The notes under the pieces were generated by a model that made no database searches, was not told the DNA's origin, and saw nothing but the letters and a program-made list of their open reading frames with translations. From Nocardiopsis sp. TSRI0078 (GTDB taxonomy: Bacteria; Actinomycetota; Actinomycetes; Streptosporangiales; Streptosporangiaceae): a stretch of 64,000 nucleotides of DNA. The position numbers were made by a program, and so were the translations under genes. Positions 35,742 to 49,827 of the stretch are shown in pieces (positions within the stretch are counted from its first letter, which is position 1; each line of letters begins with the position of its first letter). Location of the stretch: positions 1 through 64,000 of the forward strand of contig NZ_LWLB01000001.1 in NCBI RefSeq assembly GCF_001905145.1, written 5' to 3'.

Positions 35742-36380
35742 TTACTGGGGTCCGTGCAGGGTGTCCACCAGGGTGGTCAGCCGGGACACCGAGCTGTCCA
35801 TGCGGCGCACGCCGTCCACCAGCGGCTGGTCCGCGTCCTGGTAGTTGGCCACGATGTGCTCGCGCAACTGGGTCAGGTCGGCCTGCACCTGGCGGGCGCG
35901 CTGCGCCAGCTGCTCGGCCAGGACCTTGCCGGGCTCCCCGGTCTCCTGCCCCAGGTCCCGCTGGAGGGTGCGGGCCTGCTCGCGCATCTGCGCCTTGAGC
36001 TGGTGCAGTTCCACGAACACCTCGACCTTGGAGCGCAGCACCCAGGGGTCGAACGGCTTGAGCAGGAAGTCCACCGCGCGCGAGGCGTAGCCGCGGAAGA
36101 CCTGGTGCCGGTCGATCTCCTGGGCGGTCAGGAAGATGATCGGCACGTCCTTGGTCTTCTCGCGCTGCTTGATGTGCGCGGCGGTCTCGAAGCCGTCCAT
36201 CCCCGGCATGACCACGTCGAGCAGGATGACCGCGAAATCCGTGCCCAGAAGGTGCTTGAGCGCCTCCTCACCCGAGTTGGCCCGGACCAGGTTCTGGTCC
36301 AGGGAGGTGAGTGCGGCCTCCAGCGCGATCAGGTTCTCGTCACGGTCGTCGACGAGAAGGATGTTGGCCTTCTGGGTCAC
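35742..36380 (-). CDS. osaB: OsaB-like response regulator with coiled-coil output
   Basis: A 212-residue regulator. The receiver domain spans about 1-125, with acidic DDRDEN at 11-16, phosphoacceptor Asp in VILLDVVMPGMDGF (about Asp55) and the conserved Lys in LLKPFDPW. The remaining 85 residues are helical and heptad-like (ELHQLKAQMREQARTLQRDLG, ARQVQADLTQLREHI), with no DNA-binding domain. It lies 6 bp after the giant hybrid kinase in the same direction, with the SpoIIE-type gene divergent upstream. This is the arrangement of osaB-osaA / osaC in Streptomyces coelicolor, where OsaB is needed for osmoadaptation. The symbol is given by architecture and synteny, not by alignment. Confidence 0.82.
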   Translation of the reverse strand: MTQKANILLVDDRDENLIALEAALTSLDQNLVRANSGEEALKHLLGTDFAVILLDVVMPGMDGFETAAHIKQREKTKDVPIIFLTAQEIDRHQVFRGYASRAVDFLLKPFDPWVLRSKVEVFVELHQLKAQMREQARTLQRDLGQETGEPGKVLAEQLAQRARQVQADLTQLREHIVANYQDADQPLVDGVRRMDSSVSRLTTLVDTLHGPQ

Positions 36381-36386
36381 TTCGGG

Positions 36387-40811
<4,425 letters not shown>

Positions 40812-41220
40812 CGAACCCCCTCCTCAGCCTGATCTGCCACCTCGACCTTCCCGTCCGGGCACCCGTCCGGGCGGTCCGGCCGCCGCGGGGGCGGCGGGCC
40901 GGGCCCATGGACGCGGGCACAGGACAGGGGGCACGCGGCGGCACCGCGTACCCTGGTGACACCCCGTCACGCTACCCGCGCGAAGTACCACCCGAAAGAA
41001 GCGGATGTGTCGGTGACTTACACTAACCGGCTGAGCCGACCTGCACAGGTGGGTTCCCGATCTTGACCCTCCCCGCCGGCCCCGACCGGAGCCGCCCGGG
41101 CAGCGCGCTCCGGCGCCGCCCTCCCGTCCGTCCGGATCCTCGAACGACGCTTCGGGCAGCACCCGCCCGCCACGGCACGCGTATCGTGGCACTGACCACC
41201 ACCCCCCGCGCACGCACCCA
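40812..41220. other. Divergent regulatory region osaA / osaC
   Basis: 409 bp with no supported ORF. Two dyads are visible: GTGAC-N5-GTCAC (40956-40970) and an imperfect 20-bp palindrome CGGTGACTTACACTAACCGG (41011-41030). A TACACT at 41019-41024 could be a -10 element for osaC. They may be operators shared by both genes. Confidence 0.4.
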
Positions 41221-43428
41221 GTGACGAAGGACACCGACGGCTTGCCAGCACAAGACGCGTTGAAGGTCGCCCGACGAGAGTTCCCTCCCGCCCCGGAGAC
41301 CGCGGCGGCGGCCCGCGAGTTCGTTCACGACACCCTTCTGTCGTGGGGCGTGCCCGGCCCCTCCGACGATGTGATCCTGCTGGTCAGCGAGCTGGTGACC
41401 AACGCCGTCATCCATGCGAGGTCGACCCTGGACGTGACCGTGCGCCGGGGCGAGGGGTCGACGGAGGTGATGGTGACCGACTCCGCGCCCGAGCGGGCCG
41501 TGCCGCAGGCGGGGCCGCTCTCGGTGGAGGCCTCGGCGTCCCGGGACAACGGGCGCGGCGGAGGCCTGGGACTGGCCCTGGCGTCGGCGATCGCGTCCAG
41601 CTGGGGCGTGAGCTACGGGCCGGGCGACAAGGCCGTGTGGTTCCGGATCGAGGACACCACCGAGGAGCACCCGTCGCTGGAGTCGCCCCCGGTGCGCAAG
41701 GGCCCCTCCCGTCCCACGCGCCCCGCGCCGTGGTCGGCGCTGGACGCCGCCCTGGGCTCGCGGCTGAGGCTGCCGCAGCTGCTGGAGCGCACCGTGGAGT
41801 ACGCGACCACGGTGCTGGGCGGGGACGCGGCCTACATCACCCTGGCCACGTCCGACGAGACCATGTGGGAGGTGCGCTCCGCGGTCGGGCTGACCTCGGG
41901 CGGCTCCCCGTGGCGGTCGCTGCGGGTGCGCACCGAGGAGATCTTCCCGTCCGCGGCGCCGGAGCCGAACGCGGTGATCAACGACGACCTGATGATCGCC
42001 CGCACCGGCCGGGGACGGCTGCTGCGCGCGGGGATGCGCTCGCTGGTGACGGCGCCGCTGATCGTGGACGGGCGGGTCACCGGCCTGCTGGGCGTGGCCT
42101 CCAAGCGGGCCCGGCACTTCGGTCCGGCGGCGGCCAGGCGGCTCCAGGAGGGGGCGGACCTGATCGCGCTCCCGGTGGAGCGCGCACGCCTGGCGGAGGT
42201 GGAGCTGAGCAGGCGCGCGTCGCTGAGCTTCCTGGCCGAGGCCAGCGACCTGCTGGCGGGCACCCTGGACGAGCGGATGACGGGCGCCCTGGCGGCGCAG
42301 CTGATCACCTCGCGGCTGGGGCGGTGGTGCGCCATCGAGACCATCAGCGAGATGGGTGTGTCCCGGCTGATGCACGTGGTGCACAGCGACGAGAACTACA
42401 ACGACATCCTGCGGGCGCTGCTGACGGGGCTGCCTCCGCACGAGCAGCGGGAGCCGCAGCCGCTGTGGTCCCCGGCCGAGCTGGCCAAGGAGGGGCTGGA
42501 CGAGCAGCTGATCCGGGAGCTGGCGAGCGGACCGGCGATCAGCATCCCGCTGGTGGCGCACGGGCGCGCGCTGGGCCGGATGACGATCGGCAAGAACGAG
42601 TCGGACGACTTCACCCGCGACGAGGTCGACGTCGCCGACGACCTGAGCCGCCGGGTGGCCTCGGCGATGGAGAACGCGCGGCTGCACGAGAAGCAGGCCG
42701 CGATGAGCGACGCCCTGCAGCGCAGCCTCCTCCCCGCGAAGGAGAAGGAGCCGGTGATCCCGAGCGTGGACCACGCGGTGTTCTACCGTCCGGCGGACGA
42801 GCGGAACGTGGTCGGCGGGGACTTCTACGACGTGTTCGCGGCGAGCGGGCGCTGGTGCTTCGCCATCGGCGACGTGTGCGGGACGGGTCCGGAGGCGGCG
42901 GCCGTGACCGGCCTGGCACGGCACACGCTGCGTGCGCTGGCCAAGGAGGGGTTCACGCCGTCGCACATCATGCAGCGGCTGAACATGGCGATCCTGGACG
43001 AGAACACCTCCACCCGGTTCCTGACGATGCTGTACGGGGAGATGACCCCGGCCACGGACGGCGGGGGCGGCATGCGGCTGCGGATGGTCTCCGCCGGGCA
43101 CCCGCTGCCGATGCGGCTGAACCAGAAGGGCGAGGTGTCCTCGTTCGGAGCGTCGCAGCCGCTGCTGGGCGCGTTCGAGGACGTGGGCTTCACGACCGAG
43201 AACGTGGACATCCGCCCGGGCGAGGTGATGCTGGCGGTGACCGACGGCGTGACCGAGCGGCGCAACAACAACGACATGCTCGGCGACGAGGGACTGATGG
43301 AGATCTTCTCCGGCTGCGCCGGGCTGACCGCCCAGGCGGTGATCAGCCGTATCGACCGTGAACTGGAGGAGTACGCCCCGGGCGGGCGCAGCGACGACAC
43401 CGCGATGCTGGTGCTGCGCTTCCTCTAG
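41221..43428 (+). CDS. osaC: OsaC-like RsbW-GAF-SpoIIE regulator
   Basis: A 735-residue cytoplasmic protein. Domains in order: an RsbW-type HATPase (about 15-150; N box [15 protein letters not shown], lid [13 protein letters not shown]), two GAF-like domains (about 170-320 and 325-480), a short coiled linker (SLLPAKEKE) and a SpoIIE/PP2C phosphatase (about 510-735). The last has metal-binding [38 protein letters not shown] and SDDTAML. It can therefore act both as an anti-sigma kinase and as an antagonist phosphatase. Divergent transcription from the osaA-like kinase matches osaC of S. coelicolor, which modulates sigma-B after osmotic stress. The start is GTG 41221 or, with a better AAGGA site, TTG 41242. 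Confidence 0.88.
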   Translation: MTKDTDGLPAQDALKVARREFPPAPETAAAAREFVHDTLLSWGVPGPSDDVILLVSELVTNAVIHARSTLDVTVRRGEGSTEVMVTDSAPERAVPQAGPLSVEASASRDNGRGGGLGLALASAIASSWGVSYGPGDKAVWFRIEDTTEEHPSLESPPVRKGPSRPTRPAPWSALDAALGSRLRLPQLLERTVEYATTVLGGDAAYITLATSDETMWEVRSAVGLTSGGSPWRSLRVRTEEIFPSAAPEPNAVINDDLMIARTGRGRLLRAGMRSLVTAPLIVDGRVTGLLGVASKRARHFGPAAARRLQEGADLIALPVERARLAEVELSRRASLSFLAEASDLLAGTLDERMTGALAAQLITSRLGRWCAIETISEMGVSRLMHVVHSDENYNDILRALLTGLPPHEQREPQPLWSPAELAKEGLDEQLIRELASGPAISIPLVAHGRALGRMTIGKNESDDFTRDEVDVADDLSRRVASAMENARLHEKQAAMSDALQRSLLPAKEKEPVIPSVDHAVFYRPADERNVVGGDFYDVFAASGRWCFAIGDVCGTGPEAAAVTGLARHTLRALAKEGFTPSHIMQRLNMAILDENTSTRFLTMLYGEMTPATDGGGGMRLRMVSAGHPLPMRLNQKGEVSSFGASQPLLGAFEDVGFTTENVDIRPGEVMLAVTDGVTERRNNNDMLGDEGLMEIFSGCAGLTAQAVISRIDRELEEYAPGGRSDDTAMLVLRFL

Positions 43429-43453
43429 CGGGCCGGCCGTGGGCGTCGCGGGT

Positions 43454-43472
43454 GTGGAGCAGGAGGCTCCAC
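43454..43472 (+). terminator. Hairpin after osaC
   Basis: Perfect 7-bp stem GTGGAGC/GCTCCAC with a 5-base AGGAG loop, 25 bp past the stop codon. Confidence 0.6.
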
Positions 43473-43479
43473 GCTCGTT

Positions 43480-43533
43480 GGTCTTGTACTTGCAGCGAGT
43501 TCGGGCGCCCGAACTCGCTCCAGGTACAGGACC
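43480..43533. repeat. 54-bp interrupted palindrome with 24-bp perfect core
   Basis: The core (43495-43518) is a spacer-free 24-bp palindrome centred on GGCGCC. Flanking arms of 15 bases pair at 12 positions. It lies between convergent genes (osaC and the LuxR-type regulator), so it may end both transcripts, but its lack of a loop is also typical of a binding or cruciform site. Confidence 0.65.
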
Positions 43534-43615
43534 ACGCCGGACGGGACCGGCCCGGCGAGCCTTCGCGGTCACCGCACCAGGCAGCGTTCTTCGGAGGCTC
43601 CGCCCCGTGTCCGGG

Positions 43616-44221
43616 TCACAGCCAGCCCATGTCCTGGGCCGTGCGGATGGCGGACATGCGGTTGTCGGCGCCGGTCTTGCCGATGGCGTTGGAGAGGTAG
43701 TTGCGCACGGTGCCCTCGGTCAGGTGGAGGGCGGCCGCGATCCGGGCGACGGTGGCACCGTCGGAGGCGGCGCGCAGCACCTCGGCCTCACGGTCGGTGA
43801 GGGGGCTCTCGCCGCCGACCATGGCCGCGGCGGCGAGGTCGGTGTCGATGTAGCGGCCGCCCTCGTGGACGCGGCGGACGGCGCCGGCGAGCTGGTCGAC
43901 GGGGGCGTCCTTGGCCAGGAAGCCGCGCGCGCCCGCGGAGAGGGCGCGTCGCAGGTAGCCGGGACGGCCGAAGCTGGTGAGGATGACGACGCCGCACTCG
44001 GGGGCGCTCCTCCCGAGCTGGGCGGCGACCTCCAGGCCGGTGGCGCCGGGCATCTCGATGTCCAGGACGGCGACGGCGGCGCCGTGCCGCAGGACGGCGT
44101 CGACCACCTCGTCGCCACGCCCGACCTCGGCGACGATCTCCAGGTCCTCCTCCAGTCCGAGGAGGGCGGCGATGGCTCCTCTGACCAGGTGTTCGTCATC
44201 AGCCAGGACAATCTTGATCAA
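43616..44221 (-). CDS. LuxR/NarL-family response regulator (DesR-like), kinase absent
   Basis: A 201-residue regulator starting at TTG. The receiver has the acidic pair in LADDEH, phosphoacceptor Asp in AVLDIEMPG (about Asp54), Thr/Ser in LTSFGRPG and Lys in FLAKDAP. The LuxR-type helix-turn-helix (LTDREAEVLRAASDG ... TVRNYLSNAIGK) occupies the last 65 residues. Sequence style matches DesR-like regulators of membrane-fluidity genes, but no DesK-type kinase or desaturase is next to it in the window. It is convergent with osaC and divergent from htrA; the shared 239-bp upstream region contains a CAGTGC direct repeat at 9-bp period (44280-44294). Confidence 0.92.
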   Translation of the reverse strand: MIKIVLADDEHLVRGAIAALLGLEEDLEIVAEVGRGDEVVDAVLRHGAAVAVLDIEMPGATGLEVAAQLGRSAPECGVVILTSFGRPGYLRRALSAGARGFLAKDAPVDQLAGAVRRVHEGGRYIDTDLAAAAMVGGESPLTDREAEVLRAASDGATVARIAAALHLTEGTVRNYLSNAIGKTGADNRMSAIRTAQDMGWL

Positions 44222-44460
44222 GGTCGGCTCTTCTCCGGTGTCTCACTTGGGATGCAGCACGGTATCGTTTCGGACATTGCAGTGCATACAGTGCTTCCGG
44301 AGACCCGCGCCGGGGGAACGGACCGACGGCGCCCGGGCCGGGCCAACACTGTGCCAAAAGGACTCGAAACCCTGGTATATCGGGCTCTCACCCTGTTCTA
44401 ACCCATGCCCCGCATGATGGATCCCGTCATTGAACATCGTCCCGCCAGTCGGAGGATGCG

Positions 44461-46170
44461 TTGAACGCCAACGAACCGAGTGCAGGTACCGAGCCCGGTG
44501 CGGCGGCCGGGAGCCAGCAGCCCTCCGGACCCGCCGACCAGCCGGTGGCCTCCAACCCGCATGAGGAGTACTCCTCCACCGGTGACGGGGCCCGGATCCG
44601 CAGCGAGGAGCCCGTGGAGGCCGGCTCCCGGCGGCCCGACGTCGACCCCGGGGCCCCGGGGTCCGGGGAGCAGCCGGCCTTCCGGCAGCCCGGCCCGCAG
44701 CAGTCCGGGGAGCAGCCGGGGCTCCGGCCCCAGGCGGAACCCTTCCAGGGGACCGGCCCCGGCTTCTCGCCGCCCGAGCACCCGCCGCGGTGGGCCACCG
44801 GGCCCAACGACCCGGAGCGGGCCTCCTACACCTTCCCGCCGCACGGGTCCGGCGGCCGGTACGACCAGTTCACGGCCCAGCACGGCGGCCACACGCCCCC
44901 GGGACAGAACGTCCCCCACGGGCCGGGCGCCCCCGGTGAGCACCACCAGGGGCAGCACCCCTACGGTGGCGGCGGCTCGTTCGGAACGGGCGGGTACGGC
45001 GGCCACGGCGGGTACGGCGGCCAGCCCCCGTTCGGCGGTCCGCCGCACGGCGAGGCGTCGGGGCCCGGGAGGAAGCGCGGCCTCGGCGGCATCATCACCA
45101 TCGCCGCGATCACCGCGCTGATCACGAGCCTGATCGTGGGTCCCGCGGCGGCCCTGGGCACCGCCTTCCTGTTCCCCAACGGCCTGAGCGGGCCGGTCAG
45201 CTCGCTCAGCGGGGAGCCGGAGGGCACGCAGACCCAGGGCGCCGTCGGCGAGGTGGCCGACACGATCCTGCCGAGCGTGGTGTCCATCCAGACGCCCAGC
45301 GGCGGCGGCAGCGGTGTGGTCATCTCCTCCGACGGCCAGATCCTGACCAACGCGCACGTGGCGGAGGCCTCCCAGGGCGGCCCGATGGAGGTGCTGTTCA
45401 ACGACGGGACCTCCGCGCGCGCCGAGATCCTGGGTTCGGACCCGGTCTCCGACATCGCGGTGCTCAAGGCGGAGGGGCGCAACGACCTCCAGCCGGCCGA
45501 GCTCGGCGACTCCGACAAGGTCGGGGTGGGCGCCGAGGTGGTCGCGATCGGCTCCCCGCTGGGCCTGACGGGCACGGTGACCACGGGCGTGGTCAGTGCG
45601 CTGAACCGGCCGGTGAACACCGGCGCGACCGAGAGCGCCAACGGGCAGACCTCCACGGTGATCAACGCGATCCAGACGGACGCGGCGATCAACCCCGGCA
45701 ACTCGGGCGGCCCGCTGGTGAACATGAACGGCGAGGTGATCGGCATCAACACCGCGATCGCCGGCATCTCGCAGGACAGCGGCTCTGTGGGCCTGGGCTT
45801 CGCCATACCGATCAACCAGGTGCGCCCGATCGCGGAGCAGCTCATCGAGGACGGCAGCGCGAGCTACCCGGCCATCGAGGCGACCATCACCAACTCGCGT
45901 GTGGGCGGCGCCGAGATCGTGGACGTGACCAGCGGCGGCGCGGCCGCCGAGGCCGGTATCCAGACCGGTGACGTGGTGGTGTCCGTGGACGGCGAGGAGG
46001 TGTCCACACCGGACGAGCTGATCGCCCAGATCCGGGTCCGCCAGCCCGGCGAGGAGGTGACGCTCGGGGTGCTGCCCGGCGGCAGCGGCCCCGAGGAGGA
46101 GGTCACGGTGACGCTCGGGGAGCAGAGCTCCGACTCGGCCCAGACCGAGACCGGCAACGAGGGGGACTGA
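44461..46170 (+). CDS. HtrA/DegP-like membrane-anchored serine protease (PepD-like)
   Basis: A 569-residue protease. Residues 1-200 are cytoplasmic and rich in Pro, Gly and Gln. One membrane helix (about 203-235: GGIITIAAITALITSLIVG) anchors it. The trypsin-like domain (about 260-450) has the full triad: His299 (TNAHVAE), Asp331 (SDIAVLK) and Ser415 (NPGNSGGPL). A PDZ domain closes the protein (AEAGIQTGDVVVSVDGEEV). It should degrade or refold damaged exported proteins. TTG 44461 is supported by GGAGG five bases upstream. It converges on an MprAB-like two-component system, and in mycobacteria mprAB adjoin the HtrA homologue pepD. A shared envelope-stress role is inferred. Confidence 0.93.
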   Translation: MNANEPSAGTEPGAAAGSQQPSGPADQPVASNPHEEYSSTGDGARIRSEEPVEAGSRRPDVDPGAPGSGEQPAFRQPGPQQSGEQPGLRPQAEPFQGTGPGFSPPEHPPRWATGPNDPERASYTFPPHGSGGRYDQFTAQHGGHTPPGQNVPHGPGAPGEHHQGQHPYGGGGSFGTGGYGGHGGYGGQPPFGGPPHGEASGPGRKRGLGGIITIAAITALITSLIVGPAAALGTAFLFPNGLSGPVSSLSGEPEGTQTQGAVGEVADTILPSVVSIQTPSGGGSGVVISSDGQILTNAHVAEASQGGPMEVLFNDGTSARAEILGSDPVSDIAVLKAEGRNDLQPAELGDSDKVGVGAEVVAIGSPLGLTGTVTTGVVSALNRPVNTGATESANGQTSTVINAIQTDAAINPGNSGGPLVNMNGEVIGINTAIAGISQDSGSVGLGFAIPINQVRPIAEQLIEDGSASYPAIEATITNSRVGGAEIVDVTSGGAAAEAGIQTGDVVVSVDGEEVSTPDELIAQIRVRQPGEEVTLGVLPGGSGPEEEVTVTLGEQSSDSAQTETGNEGD

Positions 46171-46197
46171 GCGGCGCGGCAGCCCGTCGCCACCTCT

Positions 46198-46261
46198 GGG
46201 GCGGCCCCGGACCCCCGGGTTCGGAGCCGCCCCTTCCCGTGCCCCGCGACGCCCGGGGCAC
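46198..46261. terminator. Double hairpin between htrA and the sensor kinase
   Basis: First stem GGGGCGGC/GCCGCCCC (46198-46205 with 46226-46233), second stem GTGCCCCG/CGGGGCAC (46239-46246 with 46254-46261). A 19-bp direct repeat CGCCCCTTCCCGTGCCCCG occurs at 46228-46246 and 46263-46281, so the second stem can form with either copy. Confidence 0.65.
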
Positions 46262-46322
46262 CCGCCCCTTCCCGTGCCCCGGCACCAGGCGCCGCGGGGA
46301 CGTCCGGGGCTCCGGCCGGGCC

Positions 46323-47894
46323 TCATGCCGTACCCGTCGGCTGCTCCCCATCAGGCGGTGTGGACAGGGGCAGCTGGAAGCCGATGACGGCGCCGCCGCC
46401 CTCGCGGTTGCGGGCGAACACCCTGCCGCCGTGGGCGTGCGCGATCTCCCTGACCATGGACAGCCCGAGCCCGGAGCCGGGCAGGCCGCGGGCGACGGTG
46501 GCGCGGTAGAAGCGCTCGAAGACGCGGTCGAGCTCGGCCGGGTCGATGCCGGGCCCCCGGTCCATGACCTCCACGGCCCCGCCGCGCACCCGGATCTCGA
46601 TGGGCGCGGTGCCCTCGGGGTCGAACTTGGCGGAGTTCTCGACCGGGTTGGCGACGGCCCGCTCCAGGGACCCGGGGCGGCCCCACACGACGCTGTCGTC
46701 GGCGTCCACGACGATGTCCCGGCCGGTACGGCGGCGGGTGCGCTTGGCGACCCGCTCCGCGACCTGGGCCAGGGAGACGGAGCTCATCGGCTCGTCCTCG
46801 TGGTCCCCGGTGGCCAGGCCGACCAGCTCGTTGACGAGGGCGGTCAGCTCACGGGTCTCGCCGCGCAGGTCCTCGATGAGGCTGTCGCGCGCCTCCGGGC
46901 TGAGCCGGTCCACGCTGCCGAGCACCTGGACGTTGGTGTACAGGCTGGTCAGCGGGGTGCGGAGTTCGTGTGCCGCGTCCTGGACGAGGCGGCGCTGGTC
47001 GTCCTTGGAGCGGGCCAGGCGGGCGAGCATGGCGTTGAACGCGCTGCTGAGGCGGCCCACCTCGTCCCGTCCGGCCTCCTCCAGACCCTCCCGGCCCTCG
47101 CCTCCGCGTCCGGGGCCGACGGGATCGAGCCGGCCGGTGGAGCTGACGTACTCGGCCGCGTCGGTGAGACGCACCAGGCGGCCGGTGGTGCGGTGGCCCA
47201 CCAGCCAGCCCACGGCGGCCGCGCACAGGGCGACGAACAGGCCCACCCACAGGATCTGGGTGGCGAGCCGGTCCAGCATCAGCTCGGTGGGCGAGAGCGC
47301 CTGCAGGAGCTGGAGGGCCCCGCTCCCGTCGCCGATCGAGACCGTGGCCAGCCGGTACTGCTGCCCGTTGATGCTCTGCTCGCGCATCTCGACGACCCCG
47401 GGCCTGTCCTCCGCCGCGACCTCCAGGTCCCGGTCCGAGGGGTTGAAGAGGATGACCTCGGACGGGTTGGTGACGGTGACCGTCCTGCTGCCGTCGGGGC
47501 CGAGGAACTGCAGTTGGAGGTTGTCGCCGGACAGGAACGGCCCCGGCCCGGAGGCGTCTCCCTGGTCGTGGAGGCTGACGAGCTGGTCGGACAGTTCGGC
47601 GACGGTGCCCTCGAACTCGTCCTCGACGTCGGCGCGGATGAGTCCGGCGGCGGTGGTGTAGGCGAGGGCGCCGACCAGGGTGATGACGGCGGTGGCGACC
47701 AGCGCGAAGATCACCGCGAAACGGGTGCCCAGCCGCCAGTCGCGCGGACGCACCAGCACGCCCCGCCACCACGGGCCGGTGCCGGGACCGGACCGGTCGG
47801 CGGGGCCGGAGGAGTCGTCGTGGCCGGCGGGACCGGTGTGGACGGGCTGATCGGCGTGGCCGTTCGGACCGTTCGGGCCGGGGTACACGCTCAC
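46323..47894 (-). CDS. MprB-like sensor histidine kinase
   Basis: A 523-residue membrane kinase. The N-terminus is Gly/Pro/Asp-rich (about 1-50). Helix 1 (about 57-85: [21 protein letters not shown]) and helix 2 (about 195-220: [20 protein letters not shown]) flank an extracytoplasmic sensor of about 115 residues. HAMP, HisKA with His309 ([12 protein letters not shown]) and HATPase ([35 protein letters not shown]) follow. GTG 47894 overlaps the stop of the regulator gene as GTGA, so the two are translationally coupled. In the HATPase N box the usual first Asn is replaced (NPVENSAKF rather than NLLxNAxKF), but the second Asn is kept. The MprAB-PepD analogy with the adjoining htrA is the basis for the name. 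Confidence 0.91.
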   Translation of the reverse strand: MSVYPGPNGPNGHADQPVHTGPAGHDDSSGPADRSGPGTGPWWRGVLVRPRDWRLGTRFAVIFALVATAVITLVGALAYTTAAGLIRADVEDEFEGTVAELSDQLVSLHDQGDASGPGPFLSGDNLQLQFLGPDGSRTVTVTNPSEVILFNPSDRDLEVAAEDRPGVVEMREQSINGQQYRLATVSIGDGSGALQLLQALSPTELMLDRLATQILWVGLFVALCAAAVGWLVGHRTTGRLVRLTDAAEYVSSTGRLDPVGPGRGGEGREGLEEAGRDEVGRLSSAFNAMLARLARSKDDQRRLVQDAAHELRTPLTSLYTNVQVLGSVDRLSPEARDSLIEDLRGETRELTALVNELVGLATGDHEDEPMSSVSLAQVAERVAKRTRRRTGRDIVVDADDSVVWGRPGSLERAVANPVENSAKFDPEGTAPIEIRVRGGAVEVMDRGPGIDPAELDRVFERFYRATVARGLPGSGLGLSMVREIAHAHGGRVFARNREGGGAVIGFQLPLSTPPDGEQPTGTA

Positions 47895-48598
47895 CCCTGC
47901 GGGCGGAGCGTGTAGCCGACCCCGCGCACGGTCTGGATGAGCGGCGGTCCCCCGTCCTCCAGCTTCCGGCGCAGGTAGCTGATGTAGACGGCGAGGTTCT
48001 TGGACTCGGGACCGAAGTCGTAGCCCCAGATGCGGTCGTAGATGGTGGAGTGGTCCAGCACGATCCCGGCGTTGCGGACCAGGAGTTCGAGGAGGTCGAA
48101 CTCGGTCTTGGACAGCTCGATCTCGCGCTCTCCGCGCCAGACCCGGCGGGCGCGCGGGTCCAGGCTCAGCTCGCCGACCCGCAGCGGCCCCTCGTCGCCG
48201 GCCTCCTCGGAGGCGGGTGCCGCGCGGCGCAGCAGGGCGCGCAGCCTGGCGAGGAGCTCGTCGAGCTCGAAGGGCTTGGCCAGGTAGTCGTCGGCCCCGG
48301 CGTCGAGCCCGGCCACCCGGTCGGGCGTCTCCACGCGCGCGGTGAGCATGAGGATGGGCGTGCGGTCGTGCTCGGCGCGCAGCACCCGGGCCACGCCGAG
48401 CCCGTCCACGCCCGGCATCATCACGTCGAGGACGAGCAGGTCGACGGGTTCGGCGTGTACGGCGGCCAGCGCCTGGACCCCGTCCGGCGCCGTCCGTACC
48501 TCGTAGCCCTCCAACTGGAGCGCGCGTTGCAGTGAGTCCCTGATCGCGCGGTCGTCGTCGGCGACCAGGACCGTGGCGGTGGCTTCCATGGCGACCAT
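47891..48598 (-). CDS. MprA-like OmpR-family response regulator
   Basis: A 235-residue regulator. The receiver has DDD near residue 13-15, Asp in [12 protein letters not shown] (about 58), Thr in MLTARVE and Lys in YLAKPFE. The winged-helix DNA-binding domain (about 135-232) shows [42 protein letters not shown] cut here to [16 protein letters not shown], and GVGYTLRP. Coupled to the sensor kinase by a 4-bp overlap. Two ATGs (48598, 48589) are possible. Neither has a ribosome site, and a TGATAC lies seven bases upstream of the first, so a leaderless transcript is plausible. Likely target: the convergent htrA and envelope-stress genes, by analogy with mycobacterial MprA. Confidence 0.93.
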   Translation of the reverse strand: MVAMEATATVLVADDDRAIRDSLQRALQLEGYEVRTAPDGVQALAAVHAEPVDLLVLDVMMPGVDGLGVARVLRAEHDRTPILMLTARVETPDRVAGLDAGADDYLAKPFELDELLARLRALLRRAAPASEEAGDEGPLRVGELSLDPRARRVWRGEREIELSKTEFDLLELLVRNAGIVLDHSTIYDRIWGYDFGPESKNLAVYISYLRRKLEDGGPPLIQTVRGVGYTLRPQG

Positions 48599-48661
48599 GG
48601 TCCCGTATCAGGGTGAGAAAGCGGTAAGAGGCCGTGGGGTGCGGCGCCGGGTCCGCGCCGG

Positions 48662-49609
48662 TCAGGCGCCGGGATCGAACTCGCGGGTGCGCCTGAGCCC
48701 GGCCGCGCGGCCCTTGCCCGCGACCACGAGCGCCATCTTGCGGGAGGCCTCGTCGAGCATCTCCCCGCCGAGCATGACGGCGCCGCGCCGGTCCACGGTG
48801 GTGGCGTGCGCGTAGGCGTCCAGGATCAGCTCCGCGTGGTCGTAGTCCTCCTGGGTCGGCGCGAACACCTCGTTGGCGGCCTCCACCTGGAGCGGGTGCA
48901 GGACCCACTTGCCGTCGAAGCCGAGGGCGGCGGTGCGCGCGGCCGACCGGCGGAAGGCGTCCACGTCGCGGATCTGGAGGTAGGGGCCGTCGATGGCCTG
49001 CAGGCCGCTGGCGCGGGCGGCCGTGAGGATGCGCATGAGCACGTAGTGGTAGGCGTCGCCGGTGTCGTAGCCGGGCGGCTGCTCGCCGACGACCAGGCTC
49101 TTCATGTTGAGGGAGGCCATGAAGTCGGCGGGCCCGTAGACGAGGCTCTCCAGGCGGGGCGAGGCGGCGGCGATCTCGTCGACGGCGACCAGGCCGCGGG
49201 CGTCCTCGATCTGCGCCTCGATACCGATCCGGCCGACCCGCAGCCCGGCGGCGCGCTCGATCTGGGTGAGGAGGGTGTCGAGCCACTGCACGTCGCGGGC
49301 CCCGGTGACCTTGGGCAGGACCAGGGCGTCGAGCTCGGCCCCGGCGCCCTCGACGACGGTGATGACGTCACGGTAGGCCCACTCCGTGGTGACGTCGTTG
49401 ACCCGGACCGTGCGGACCCGGTCTCCCCAGCCTCCGTCGTTGAGGGCCCGGACCACGGTCTCGCGGGCGGCCTCCTTCTCCAGGGGTGCGACCGCGTCCT
49501 CCAGGTCGAGGAAGAAGGCGTCCACGTCCAGCCCCCGCGCCTTGTCCACGAACCGGGGGTTGGACCCCGGCACCGCGAGTACCGATCGCCGCGACCTGAG
49601 TTCGCCCAT
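48662..49609 (-). CDS. HpcH/HpaI-type CoA ester lyase (citrate lyase beta-like)
   Basis: A 315-residue TIM-barrel lyase cleaving or forming beta-hydroxyacyl-CoA such as malyl-, citramalyl- or citryl-CoA with a divalent metal. Landmarks are [17 protein letters not shown], the metal- and acid-rich [42 protein letters not shown] with the metal-binding Glu, and [22 protein letters not shown] 49609 is chosen since it gives the canonical N-terminus; an upstream extension would be Arg/Ala-rich. Divergent from the molybdoenzyme gene, with a 218-bp intergenic region carrying two sets of spaced direct repeats. In many actinobacteria a close relative acts with an acyl-CoA dehydratase; no such partner is adjacent. 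Confidence 0.92.
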   Translation of the reverse strand: MGELRSRRSVLAVPGSNPRFVDKARGLDVDAFFLDLEDAVAPLEKEAARETVVRALNDGGWGDRVRTVRVNDVTTEWAYRDVITVVEGAGAELDALVLPKVTGARDVQWLDTLLTQIERAAGLRVGRIGIEAQIEDARGLVAVDEIAAASPRLESLVYGPADFMASLNMKSLVVGEQPPGYDTGDAYHYVLMRILTAARASGLQAIDGPYLQIRDVDAFRRSAARTAALGFDGKWVLHPLQVEAANEVFAPTQEDYDHAELILDAYAHATTVDRRGAVMLGGEMLDEASRKMALVVAGKGRAAGLRRTREFDPGA

Positions 49610-49641
49610 CTCCGTTGTCCCCCGCTCCGCTCGACCACGTG

Positions 49642-49769
49642 TGTGGTTGTGCCTGGATGACTGTGGTTGTGCCGCCGCGGCCGCCACCATGCGGTCCGCA
49701 CGCCGCCGCGCGGTCCGCACGCGGCCGCCGGGCCACCGCCGCGCGGACCATCATCGCACCGTGCGGTGC
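49642..49769. promoter_or_regulatory. Two direct-repeat pairs and a dyad between the lyase and molybdoenzyme genes
   Basis: TGTGGTTGTGCC recurs at 49642-49653 and 49662-49673 (20-bp period). GCGGTCCGCACGC recurs at 49691-49703 and 49710-49722 (19-bp period). GCACCG-TG-CGGTGC (49756-49769) forms a perfect dyad just before a TAAAGT -10 candidate (49771-49776) for the molybdoenzyme gene. Periods near two helical turns suggest paired operator sites. Confidence 0.5.
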
Positions 49770-49827
49770 ATAAAGTGGGACTCGGGTCCACCGGTGGGGC
49801 CCGAGGAACACCAGGAGGTACACCAGC

